A DNA stretch of 64,000 bases from Hippasteria phrygiana. Lineage: Eukaryota; Echinodermata; Asteroidea; Valvatida; Goniasteridae. Location of the stretch: the NCBI GenBank assembly GCA_037893225.1, contig JAZGUH010000732.1, positions 351,129-415,128 of the forward strand, read 5' to 3'. Made by a program: the position numbers and the translations under genes. This document shows positions 44,589-54,006 of this stretch, one piece after another (position 1 is the stretch's first letter; every line of letters begins with the position of its first letter). Under the pieces are notes generated by a model. It had not been told where the DNA came from. It saw nothing but the letters and a program-made list of their open reading frames with translations, and did not search any database.

Positions 44589-46822
44589 AGCTGTGGATGT
44601 CATACATGGACCATGTTTGGCTGGTACTTAGGTTCATCTTCAGCGTCAAAACGAATGATTTTGAGCTCTATCATGCTTGTACATTTGAGATGCGTGGCTT
44701 ATTTTTTGCATTTAATGGTCATAATTATGCACGCTACCTCACATACTTCAGTGCCTTCCTTGCAAACCTAGATGAGAGTCACCCAGGAGCTTCTGACCTC
44801 CTTCGTGCAGGTGCACTTAGTGTAGCTCGGTCCTTTGTACCCGGAAATCGATGTGCAGTTGACAAGACTATCGAAGAGACTTTCATGAAGCACTCCAAGA
44901 CACGTGGTGGTATATCCGGTTTAGAAAGAAACATAGGAACTTATCAACGATGGGTGAGGAGCACGCACGAGAGGACTAGGTTTATGCAGGCAGCACTCAC
45001 TATGGCCGATATGCTGGACTCTGATGCACCCCACCACATTGTCCATAATGATTGTAAGCCATCCAACGTAAGAGTGTCTGAACGTGCAGTAAAAGGAACT
45101 ACAAGAGCCTTTGGAAGTCTGTTGAATCCATTTGATTGTGATGACCCATTGTTACGTTCCGTTGCATCTGGTACAGCAATTGCCGACGAAATTGCTGATA
45201 GTATGCTAGGTGCTCAGAAGATTGGAAACGCCGCAGCTGATGCACTTGTGGTTTCCCGGTTTGTTGACAAAGATGGTGACATATTTGAACCAATCAAGAG
45301 AATCAAGATCATGGGAGTACAGAAGAAGACAGTTGTGCTCAAAACATCAGCAAACAAACTGGTTGAAATGAAGCAACAGGGGAGTGTTGCATTGCAGCTG
45401 CTAGCTAAATGTGAAGGAGAGGAGACATTGCGGAGGTTCATGAAATACCCCTTACTGCCTGTACCACCTTCGCTTGGGACTCCGGATGGCTTCTTGGCGA
45501 AGACAAATAAGAGCACTGGTATGAACTACATCACTAAAAATATATTCTCTGAAGAAGTGTTGAATGCAGCTGATGAAGTGATGTATGTTGAGGATGGAAA
45601 TGCTCTTTTCTACTGTATTAAAACACAGAAGACATTTGCAGACATCAGTCGAGCATTGTTTTCCATGGCCACATCAGGTAAGCGGGACAATGTTATCTTC
45701 AGCACAGACAGCTATGAGCCACAATCAATCAAGTCCCAAGAACGGTTGCGTCGAGGTGCAGGGGAAAGACGTATCATCAAAGGGAGCAGCACCCGCTGTC
45801 CTGAAAGCTGGTCGTCATTCTTGGAAAACGATGGTAATAATGTCCAGTTGATCGATCTCCTTCAGAAGTGTTGGACAGAATCAACTACAGCCAAGAATGT
45901 TATCCTTGTCAATGCAGGTAAAGCATTTCAGATGAAATCAGGTAGTTCGTCGGAGATCCTTGATTTGTATTCCACCCAAGAGGAAACGGACACACGGGTT
46001 GTCCTCTACTGTTTGCATGCTGCAAGAACTGGGTACAAAACAGTGGTTGTCCATAGTCCAGACAGTGACGTATTTTTTATACTCATGCACTTTGCTGCTA
46101 CCATTGGGACAACGGTGTTGTTTAAAACAGGAAACGGCAACAAGAGGCGCCTCCTTAACATCACTGCTTTAGCTGCTGATCTATCACCAAAAAGGTGCAA
46201 TGCCCTGCTGGGATTGCATGCTTTCACCAGGTGCGACAGCACAAGCTGCTTCAAAGGCAAAGGTAAGTTCAACCCCATTAAGCTCATTGAATCTAACCCC
46301 AGATTTGAGGATACCTTTGTCGAGGTTGGTGAACAGTGGGAGGTTTCGGCTGATCTTAAGAAGGGCCTGGAAGAATTCACATGCCGGATGTACTCCAACA
46401 AGAAAAAAAGAGCCACAGACATTAATCAACTGCGCTGGGATCTGATCCAAAAGAAGTCGGAGGGGAAGGTGTCAGTGAAAAAGAACATCGACCTAGCAAA
46501 GCTCCCACCATGCAGAGCTAGTTTGGAGCAGCACTGCAGACGGGCCAACTATCAAGTTGGCATCTGGAAGAGGGCTGCAGAGAATTGTCCAGCTGTTCCT
46601 CGCCCTTGGTGCAATCATGGATGGGCCCTTGAAGGCGACACAGTTGTGCCAAAGTGGTACGAAGGTGATCCCTTGCCACAGCAGCTGATCGATTCATTGC
46701 CAACAGTCATAGATGACGAGTCCGACGACGACATTGACAAAGAAGACGAGAGTGAGTGCGAAGATGTTGGCGGCGGTGACAGTGATAGCGACGACGAACT
46801 CTATGATGTTATAAACTTGTGA
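44582..46822 (+). CDS. Academ-like transposase, third frame with XPG/FEN-like nuclease domain
   Basis: An open frame of about 745 codons. It opens with LWMSYMDHVWLVLRF and contains GHNYARYLTYFSAFLANLDE and the VDKTIEETFMKHSKTRGGIS block typical of the family. Residues about 460-560, counted from the Met at 44597, match the XPG-I/helix-two-turn region of FEN1-type nucleases: an acidic EETDTR motif (45980-45997; PEAEA-like), a strand with DSDV (46061-46072), and CD followed by GKGK (46232-46270; like GCDY...GIG). In this copy the Gly before CD is Arg. The tail is rich in Asp/Glu. Probable role: the catalytic or accessory nuclease of transposition. The stop is at 46820-46822. Confidence 0.8.
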   Translation, partial: TPQLWMSYMDHVWLVLRFIFSVKTNDFELYHACTFEMRGLFFAFNGHNYARYLTYFSAFLANLDESHPGASDLLRAGALSVARSFVPGNRCAVDKTIEETFMKHSKTRGGISGLERNIGTYQRWVRSTHERTRFMQAALTMADMLDSDAPHHIVHNDCKPSNVRVSERAVKGTTRAFGSLLNPFDCDDPLLRSVASGTAIADEIADSMLGAQKIGNAAADALVVSRFVDKDGDIFEPIKRIKIMGVQKKTVVLKTSANKLVEMKQQGSVALQLLAKCEGEETLRRFMKYPLLPVPPSLGTPDGFLAKTNKSTGMNYITKNIFSEEVLNAADEVMYVEDGNALFYCIKTQKTFADISRALFSMATSGKRDNVIFSTDSYEPQSIKSQERLRRGAGERRIIKGSSTRCPESWSSFLENDGNNVQLIDLLQKCWTESTTAKNVILVNAGKAFQMKSGSSSEILDLYSTQEETDTRVVLYCLHAARTGYKTVVVHSPDSDVFFILMHFAATIGTTVLFKTGNGNKRRLLNITALAADLSPKRCNALLGLHAFTRCDSTSCFKGKGKFNPIKLIESNPRFEDTFVEVGEQWEVSADLKKGLEEFTCRMYSNKKKRATDINQLRWDLIQKKSEGKVSVKKNIDLAKLPPCRASLEQHCRRANYQVGIWKRAAENCPAVPRPWCNHGWALEGDTVVPKWYEGDPLPQQLIDSLPTVIDDESDDDIDKEDESECEDVGGGDSDSDDELYDVINL

Positions 46823-46915
46823 GGCAGAGGTGTGTTGAAATTCTCTTCTGATTTGTCACAAGATAAGCCAACAAATTAAATTAAAAAGGTTTAAATGGTT
46901 TAATTGCAGCCAGTG

Positions 46916-47123
46916 CGGTTCTTCCACAGAATAATTACTGTTTTTGTTTCACTGGACGACGCGCGGCTTTACGTCCGACGAAAATAAATTAGTTCGGCAA
47001 ACAATGCTTTATAACTTCCTTGTGTTCCATTTTTTTTCTGTTTAACGTGGATATTATTATTGAGCAAAAAATTACGAATCTTTCCATATAGGTTTTGTTT
47101 AGCCCTCTGGGTGTTCCACGGAG
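46916..47123 (-). repeat. Right terminal inverted repeat of the Academ-like transposon
   Basis: Inverted copy of 39383-39592. It contains TTTCACTGGACGACGCGCGG, TTTACGTCCGACGAAAATAA and ends TCCACGGAG at 47123. It begins about 90 bp after the transposase stop codon. Confidence 0.88.
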
Positions 47124-47320
47124 CTTCCCCAATACGTCCGAGGACAATGCTTTGTGTTTCCTATTGTTCCTTTAATATAACCAACCCCCTCAGACTAAGC
47201 ACGTATCCTTACGTTCGAGGACCGATTTCAACAAAAGACTCTACGTTCGAGGACTGAAAGGTTTCTTTGTGTTTCGTTTCTTCTCTTGTCCTCGGAGATA
47301 TATACAGTGCACGTACACGT
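47124..47320. other. Spacer with TTCGAGGAC words
   Basis: Contains GTCCGAGGAC (47137), TTCGAGGACC (47214) and TTCGAGGACT (47244). The same word recurs past the palindrome at about 50396 and 50423 in the same orientation, which suggests the palindrome was inserted into a locus carrying this repeat. Confidence 0.45.
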
Positions 47321-50300
47321 GTACATACGTACATGTACATGACACGCAGAGCTATACATGTAGTGGTATTAAGCCGTGGGATATTAGAGAGAGTTTTGGC
47401 GTGATCAAAATGTACCTTTTTACAATTTAGTGACTTCGGAAATATATTTTCAAGTTCATGAGGTGTTCTGGATGATGGGAGAGAAGAGTCCGCGTTTCGG
47501 CTGGCAGTTTAATAACGCGAAAAACACTATCAGATAAGATTCCATTACAAATTCTGCAAGCCCTAATCACTGTAACTTGTTGATAAGTCACTAAAAGTCT
47601 GTTCCAAACGTGCATAAAGACAATACATCCAATTTCAGTGAAATGTTTCCCTTCTATGAAAAAGTGCCGAACTCATAGTTTTCTGGAGCGTTATACAAAT
47701 ATGGACCCTAAACAAGCTAAAACAAAACCAAATCAAACAACCCAACAACTAAGAAAGAAAGATTTTGCTCTCGAAATGTCGAGTATAGAGAACAAAATAC
47801 CGTTGGTCGTTTTCTTCTTTTTTTTTTGCGGGCGATAAACCTTGAGGACGGATATATTGAAGCGCGCAAACTGAACGTAATCTGCAGTTTTGTTCACCTT
47901 TGTGACAGAAATTATTGTAAATCTATATGCAATAACCACATCTTCGCAACATATCAAACCAAATCAAATTTCTGTTTCAAATTTGCATTGACATACATCC
48001 AAGTAAAAAAAAAAGCAAAAGAAAGCCAACAAACCACTTACCACAACCCCACAAAGATTTTTATCTCTCTCGAAATGGTGTGTATAGCTGGAAACAAAAA
48101 AGCGCTCGGCCGGCTTTTTTTTTATTCATTCATTTATTATTTTTAGGTGGCCTTGAGGACGCTTATTTCTGTAATTGGAGCGCCGCGCAATCTGTATTTT
48201 TTAAATCTGTAATTCGCAACCTAAATACCATGCACGGTGAACCCGAAGACTGTTATATAACAAATTCCAAAAATGCCCTCTGCCCTGTGTCCTTTCTGTA
48301 CGACATATCACAGACTTTGACAAAGTTTCGGTAGGTTACCGTGTGGTCAATTACAGCAATATACTCTCTGTGACCCTATTTACAATGATTATTGGGATAG
48401 ACACTTACGAATTTACTGAGGTACTGCCGGTGCCACACACGGCCAGTTGTTTTCTCCACTTTACCTTGATACTCCGACTAGGCCTACGTCAAAAAGTTAT
48501 AATTTTAATGCCAACATTTATTTTAATAATTTTATAAAAGCTACTTAGAAAATAAGGCACCATCTTTCTCACAACTCAGATCTAGCTTTGTCAGTAGATT
48601 TGTGCATTGGCTAAAACATTCGATCTTGAAATAATAGGGATATGGAATTTACCATGCATAGTCGATAGATTCGAATTCTAGGAAACAATTTGTCCGCTGA
48701 GTGCGTTGTCCATTATTAATAAGTTGTCTGTATTGTTTACGTCAGCTGCAGCTCATTGCTTATATATTGTCTAAAATCTGCCCGTAAGGATTACAGTAAC
48801 TGTATATTATCTCATGGAGCTGTAAAACATAGCTCCATGATTATATGCATTTGTTTCGAATAATTTTACCTCTAATCTAGGGCAAGATTCCAGCTCAAGA
48901 TTGGCGCAAGGATTGCCGGTCGAACAGCTACAGGTCTCCATCGCATTGCTTCACGCATACATTTTAGCCAATGCACAAATCTACTGACAAAGCCAGATCT
49001 GAGTTGTGAGAAAGATTGTGCCTTATTTTCTAAGTAGCTTGTATAAAATTATTAAATTTAATGTTGGCATTAAACTTATAACTTTTTGACGTAGGCCTAG
49101 TCCGAGTAACCCGGACCTTACTTAGGATTTTTTTAGTAATCTGAAATGTTTATATTCGTGCTTATTTCTTTTCGCTTCAAACAAGCGTACATATGTAGAC
49201 TTAAAACACGCTCGCAAAATAGAATACATGCATGCGTATCAAGGTTAAGTGAAGAAAACAACTGGCCGTGTGTGGCACCGGCAGTACCTCAGTAAATTCC
49301 GAAGTGTCTATTCCAAAAATTATTGTAAATAGGGTCACAGAGAGTATATTGCTGTAATTGACCACAAGATGACCTACCGAAACTGTGTCAAAGTCTGTGA
49401 TATGTCAAATCGTACAGAAAGGACACAGGGCAGAGGGCATTTTTGGAATTTGTTATATAACAGTCGTCGGGTTCACCGTGCATGATATTTGGGTTGCGAA
49501 TTAAGACTAAACAAATACAGATTGCGCGGCGCTCCAATTACAGAAATAAGCGTCCTCAAGGCCACCAAAAAAAAATAAAAAATGAATACAAAAAAAGCCG
49601 GCCAAGCGTATTTTTGTTTCCAGCTATACTCACCATTTCGAGAGAGATCAAAATCTTTGTGGGGTTGTGGTAAGTGGTTTGTTGGCTTTCTTTTGCTTTT
49701 TGTTTTACTTGGATGTATGTCAATGCAAATTTGAAACAGAGATTTGGTTTGATATGTTGCGAAGGTGTGGTTATTGCATTTAGATTTACAATAATTTCTG
49801 TCACAAAGGTAAACAAAACTGCAAAGTAAAATCAGTTTGCGCACTTCAATATAACCGTCCTCAAGGTCTATCGCTCACAAAAAATTAATAAAAAAAACGA
49901 CCACTGGCGTATTTTGTCCTCTATAATCGACATTTCGAGAACAAAATCTTTCTTTCTGAGTTGTTGGGTTTTTTGATTTGGTTTTGTTTTAGCTCGTTTA
50001 GGGTCCATATTTGTATAACGCTCCAGAAAACTATGAGTTCGGCACGTTTTCATAGAAGGGGAACATTTCACTGAAATTGGATGTTAATGTCTTTATGCAC
50101 GTTTGAAACAGACTTTTATTGACTTATTAACAAGTTACAGTAATTAGGGCTTGCAGAATTTGTAATGGAATCTTATCTGATAGTGTTTTTCACGTTATTA
50201 AACTGCCAGCCGATACGCGGACTCTTCTCTCCCATCATCCAGAACACCTCTTGAACTTGAAAATATATTTCCGAAGTCACTAAATTGTAAAAAGGTACAT

Positions 50301-50372
50301 TTTGATCACGCCAAAACTCTCTCTAATAAACCCACTGCACTAGCTCTGTGTGTCATGTACATGTACGTACAC
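47321..50372. mobile_element. Large palindrome (foldback element) with arms over 1.2 kb
   Basis: The left arm (about 47321-48620) and right arm (about 48958-50372) are inverted copies of each other, about 90-95 percent identical by eye, around a 337-bp unique centre. Matching anchors include GAGAGAGTTTTGGCGTGATC (47390) versus GATCACGCCAAAACTCTCTC (about 50305), and GTAGATTTGTGCATTGGCTA (about 48592) versus TAGCCAATGCACAAATCTAC (48965). The right arm has about 125 extra bases at about 49109-49235, flanked by TA. No protein-coding frame was recognised. Candidates: a long-TIR non-autonomous DNA transposon or a segmental inverted duplication. Confidence 0.85.
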
Positions 50373-50945
50373 CCCCACGTGAATTACCATTATGTTCGAG
50401 GACGTTGACGCAGTGCCTTCTTTCGAGGACCCATACAAAACAAGGCTATTTTTAATAACTGAGCAAGACTCATAGATCTTCGAAGCTACATTCAACTTTG
50501 GTCGGTTTGTCTAATTACTTGGATAATTTCGTACGTCTGTGACATATACAATGCAAGCGAGGACATGATCAAGTCGGGGTATGCAAGAGAGGACGTACGT
50601 GCTATATTCTAGCAACAGCATTGATCCAAGGATTTATACAACACTACACTTTTTAAACAACTCCATTACAACATTTTAAAATATTTCAAAAGGTTACATG
50701 TAAAATCAAAAGTATTAGTCATTTCTATAAAACTGAACCTCGGTTGATTGTCCCGAAGATTAATTGGACAGTCTATTCTATGAACTTCTATAAGCTTCTA
50801 TGATGTTACGAAACCACTTTACATTAGTCTTTTGGTCAGTCTTCCTGCACTAGAAATTTTGGAATGTTGTAAATATTTGCTTCAGTGGCTACGCCCGGGT
50901 AAAAACCCTATAGGCACTCGATGTTACAATATCAATGTCTAAGGC
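50373..50945. other. Non-coding with GAGGAC words
   Basis: GCGAGGACATG (50558) and AGAGAGGACGTAC (50583) words recur. Positions 50828-50912 resemble 58300-58360 and its surroundings (CACTAGAAnTnTTnGAATGTTGTAAATATTTGC). No gene. Confidence 0.45.
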
Positions 50946-50949
50946 ACTA

Positions 50950-52250
50950 AGTTGACATCAGAACAATCTAGATGTAAAGTTTGTTCCTTGGTCACTTTGG
51001 ACTACCTTGGGTAGACCAAAACGAGTAAAGAATGAAATAAGTGCTTCACTTCCGCATTAGGGCGACCGGTCTATGGGCATTGTGCATTTAAAAAAATGTA
51101 ACCTAACCCTATCTCTTCCTATTGCTTTTACCTTAAGGCGACCGGTAATCGGTCGCCCTAAGCCGGTCGGTCGCCCCATGCCCATAGAAATACGGTGACC
51201 GGTCACCCTATGCTGGAAAAGGTGAGTATATGGGTAATGGTCCCACGCAGGTAATAATGACACGGCTAAATGGTTCATCCAAGGTAGGTATTGGTCTTAA
51301 AGGTGCTCTAGGCGGGTCCTGATTATGCTTACCAACTAAGTGACAGGTATGACTAGTTTTGCATTAATCAGAAACAGATCTTATGAGGTAAGGCCAATAA
51401 AAATGCTGCAAAATACGATCACCAGTTTTTGTCACACCAATAAGTGTCCAGCCATATTATGATGTCGTGTGCAAAGTTCAACATATGCCCCTGGTAAGGT
51501 TTTGGAACAACCTTTGATTAACAACCTTCCACTCTTCATCAGCGGAGACATATGGCGGTCTCCACTTTCGCATAAGTACGCCATTTCTAATAAAATAGCA
51601 TACAGGCACCTTGGTAGCTTCAGCTTCACCTAAAGCCGTTTTACTTATGCTTATCAATGTAGAATCCTTCCCTTGTTCAGCGATCAAATCCTCTCTATGA
51701 AAAGATCACTAGAAACATGTGACTGAACATTTGGAAAATCTTCCTGAAATGGCATGGAAGATTTAGTCATAAATGTGTCAGACAAATCAATGCCATCTGA
51801 TTAATCCAATGACTCAATACTAGTTAGCTTATCCTTACTAGTCATTGATCTAGTGGTCACACATGAAGGAATGATACCCCGGAAATCTTCCTCCAGCTGA
51901 GCAGTGTGATTGTTCACTACTCGCAACTGTATTCATTCAACAAAAACTTTGCAACCAGCAACATCATTACCTAGGAGTAAGGTTACACCCTCCAATCCCT
52001 TTAAACTTGGGGTCACCCCTATCACAGGCCCCGAAACCAAGTCTGACTGTAAGGTAACATGATGGACAGGCACATGTATTCATTGCCAACACCAGTTATC
52101 AAAACATTAGTTCCTGCATAAGATTGATCAGTTAAAGGAACTGTACCTTTAAGGAGCAAGGACTGGAAAGCTCCCGTGTAGCAAAACAACTGGATACTTT
52201 GGTGAGTCTAATTTACTTTGAACAAGCGAAATAAATCCCTTTGTAATAAA
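50950..52250 (-). pseudogene. Gmr1-like Ty3/Gypsy remnant (protease-linker and integrase)
   Basis: Minus-strand decayed pol. From 52250 downward it shows a protease-like LLGNDVAG block (about 51990), a VTTRSM linker and a GIDLSDTF block. Next comes an integrase zinc-binding region with intact frame at 51687-51480 (LIAEQGKD, VPVCYFIRNGVLMRKWRPP), then a LVGKHNQDPPRAPLRPIP block (about 51370-51320). Beyond an inserted MITE is the integrase core GLPKVVQSDQGTNFTS (about 51025-50975). An integrase region directly after the protease linker suggests the Gmr1-like order. Multiple stops, frameshifts and an insertion show it is inactive. Confidence 0.72.
51060..51208. mobile_element. GCGACCGGT MITE inside the Gypsy integrase remnant
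   Basis: Inverted ends GGGCGACCGGT and ACCGGTCACCC are flanked by TA on both sides. Inside lies a perfect 30-nt palindrome (51134-51163). It interrupts the integrase similarity. The TA flanks would fit a Tc1/mariner-type origin. Confidence 0.6.
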
Positions 52251-52298
52251 GGGTAAATAGCGCGTACTTATACCAGACAAAGAGCATTTGACTTGATT

Positions 52299-52541
52299 GT
52301 TTTTAGGTATGGCGGACACAATAGGAGGGCGCTATTTGATTTGGGTATAAAACATTTTGAAACCACAAATTCCAGTGAAAGTCAGAATCAGATATTGTTT
52401 TGAGTTAAAGTACAATCCATAGTACAATCCATAGATCATGCCTAATCTTCACTTTTGAAATTTCCTGTGGTTTCACAAAAGGTATACCCAAATCAAATAG
52501 CGCCCTCTCCTATTGTGTCCGCCATACCTCTAAAAGGCTAA
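52299..52541. mobile_element. MITE copy 1 (TATGGCGGACACAATAGGAG family)
   Basis: Inverted arms contain GGTATGGCGGACACAATAGG and AGGGCGCTATTTGATTTGGG, mirrored at 52485-52541. It is a 243-bp copy, longer than the copy at 53014. Non-coding. Confidence 0.75.
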
Positions 52542-52844
52542 TGGCTCGCTGCCAAAGGCGCGAGGGGAGGCCCCACACCACCCCTTCACCCTCACTACAA
52601 CCAATATTAATTAATTCCATCCCATCTCTACCCGAATCTCATTCTATCCATTTTAATATAACAAAATAACAAATTTGAAATATTTGGAGTGAGATTGGGT
52701 TAGGTAAAAAGGGCATCATGGTGGAGTGTGTCAGCTTTTTATATGCCAATACCAATAGGTCACCCAATTACCTTGCACCATACATCACTACACCTCATCG
52801 AGTCCAATATCCCCCACCCCACATCACCCCACCCCACAATAAAC
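52542..52844. other. Non-coding with CCCCACCCCAC-rich stretch
   Basis: Sequence between the MITE and the Gypsy RT remnant. It contains CACCCCACATCACCCCACCC-type repeats near 52810. No gene. Confidence 0.4.
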
Positions 52845-53530
52845 AATTATTTTCTGATGTGCCTACAAAAACTGATATTGCTGAACATGATGTGGTTGTT
52901 GGAAATGTCATACCGATCAAGCAACATCCTTATAGATGCGGACCAGTTAAACAATCTTTAATGAACAAAGAAATTCAATATATGAAAGAAAATGACATAG
53001 TCGAAGGGAGTAATTAGCCATTTAGAGGAATGGTGGACACAATAGGAGGGCGCTATTTGATTTGGGTAAATCTTTTGTGCCATACAAAAGGTTTACCCAA
53101 ATCAAATAGCGCCCTCCTGTGTCCGCCATACCTCTAAAAGGCTAATAGCTCCTGGAGCTCTCCGTGCATTTTAGTTCGGAAGTCATCCGGATCTTAACGA
53201 TTCTGTACAGATTTCAGAAAAGTTGATTCTGTAACTAAATCAGACACTTACCCACTCCCAAGAGTTGATGATTATATAGATACAATTGGTAGTGTTAAGT
53301 TTTGTCAGTACATATGAGTTGCTCAATGTATATTGGCAGGTTCATTAACATCTCTATAGCTAAAGAGATTTCTGCATTTGTAACCCCACAGGGTTTGTTA
53401 CAATACAAAGTACTCCTTTGGTATGATGAACTCCCCTGCCACATTCCAGCAATGTTTGTGAAATGTTTGTGAAATTCAGGAAGCACTCATTCAGTCCAGG
53501 GACAGTATAAAATATTAATAAATGGCATCA
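52845..53530 (+). pseudogene. Gypsy reverse-transcriptase remnant, interrupted by a MITE
   Basis: Plus-strand RT start of a Ty3/Gypsy element: LFSDVPTKTDIAEHDVVVGN, the PIKQHPYR primer-side block, a MKENDIVEGSN block, then the MITE at 53014-53142. After it the same block resumes (SSWSSPCI reading at about 53145), followed by TKSDTYPLPRVDDYIDTIG (about 53250) and AKEISAFVTPQGLLQYK (about 53355). The catalytic YXDD part is not present. It lies head to head with the minus-strand Gypsy remnant at 50950-52250 and may come from the same family. Confidence 0.75.
53014..53142. mobile_element. MITE copy 2, inserted in Gypsy RT with TAA duplication
   Basis: A 129-bp near-palindrome of the same family as 52299-52541. 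TAA occurs at 53011-53013 and again at 53143-53145. Removing the element plus one TAA restores an uninterrupted Gypsy reading frame across the site, so the insertion boundary is well supported. A 3-bp TWA duplication fits PIF/Harbinger. Confidence 0.8.
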
Positions 53531-54006
53531 ATGGAGTGAGATTGTCTTCGCCAATTTATTTCTTATTGCCGTTGCATGATTTCAATTATTTTCGTTAGAT
53601 CGTGAATTTTCCTTTCTTTTTCATTCGTAGTATTAATACGGCGGCTGCCATCTTGAAGTTTTGCCCAGATGCACCACATGTATACACACGTACGTTCCAT
53701 CCGTATTGACCATGCAGCAATTTACTTCCTTTTATACATTCTTTTCTTTAGTATGAATCTCTAAACTTCATTGTTTGGCTCCATATGACGACTGAGCGCC
53801 GAAGCTAATCTGCAAGGGCACGCCGTGAAAATAACAAGGTTATGTAACACTAGTACAGCATGCCCTAGACACATCACACCAGCTTGCGCATTGCGTGGAC
53901 CGTCCAGACGTGTTACTCTTGAAAAAAAACTTGGTTAGACCATGGAGGAGGGATCTTTGAATGTTCCCAATGAAGTGCAGGATATGATATTTGCAGGCAA
54001 TACATT

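Larger units (their letters stand above)
39383..47123 (+). mobile_element. Academ-like DNA transposon encoding an XPG-type nuclease protein
   Basis: A segment of about 7.74 kb bounded by terminal inverted repeats of about 210 bp (39383-39592 and 46916-47123; roughly 90 percent identical by eye). It contains a single plus-strand, intron-bearing gene filling 40699-46822. The encoded protein has an N-terminal Cys/His region and a C-terminal FEN/XPG-I-like nuclease domain, the combination known for AcademX transposons. No unambiguous short target duplication is seen at the ends as read (the left flank ends GAC, the right flank begins CTT), so an end may be eroded. Two single-base frame breaks are the only obvious damage. 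Naming the superfamily is an inference from motifs. Confidence 0.78.

Noticed and set aside
47638..50071. Short repeated peptides in the palindrome arms
   Set aside because: The same short frames appear in both arms because the arms are copies. They contain no recognised domain and are broken differently in each arm.
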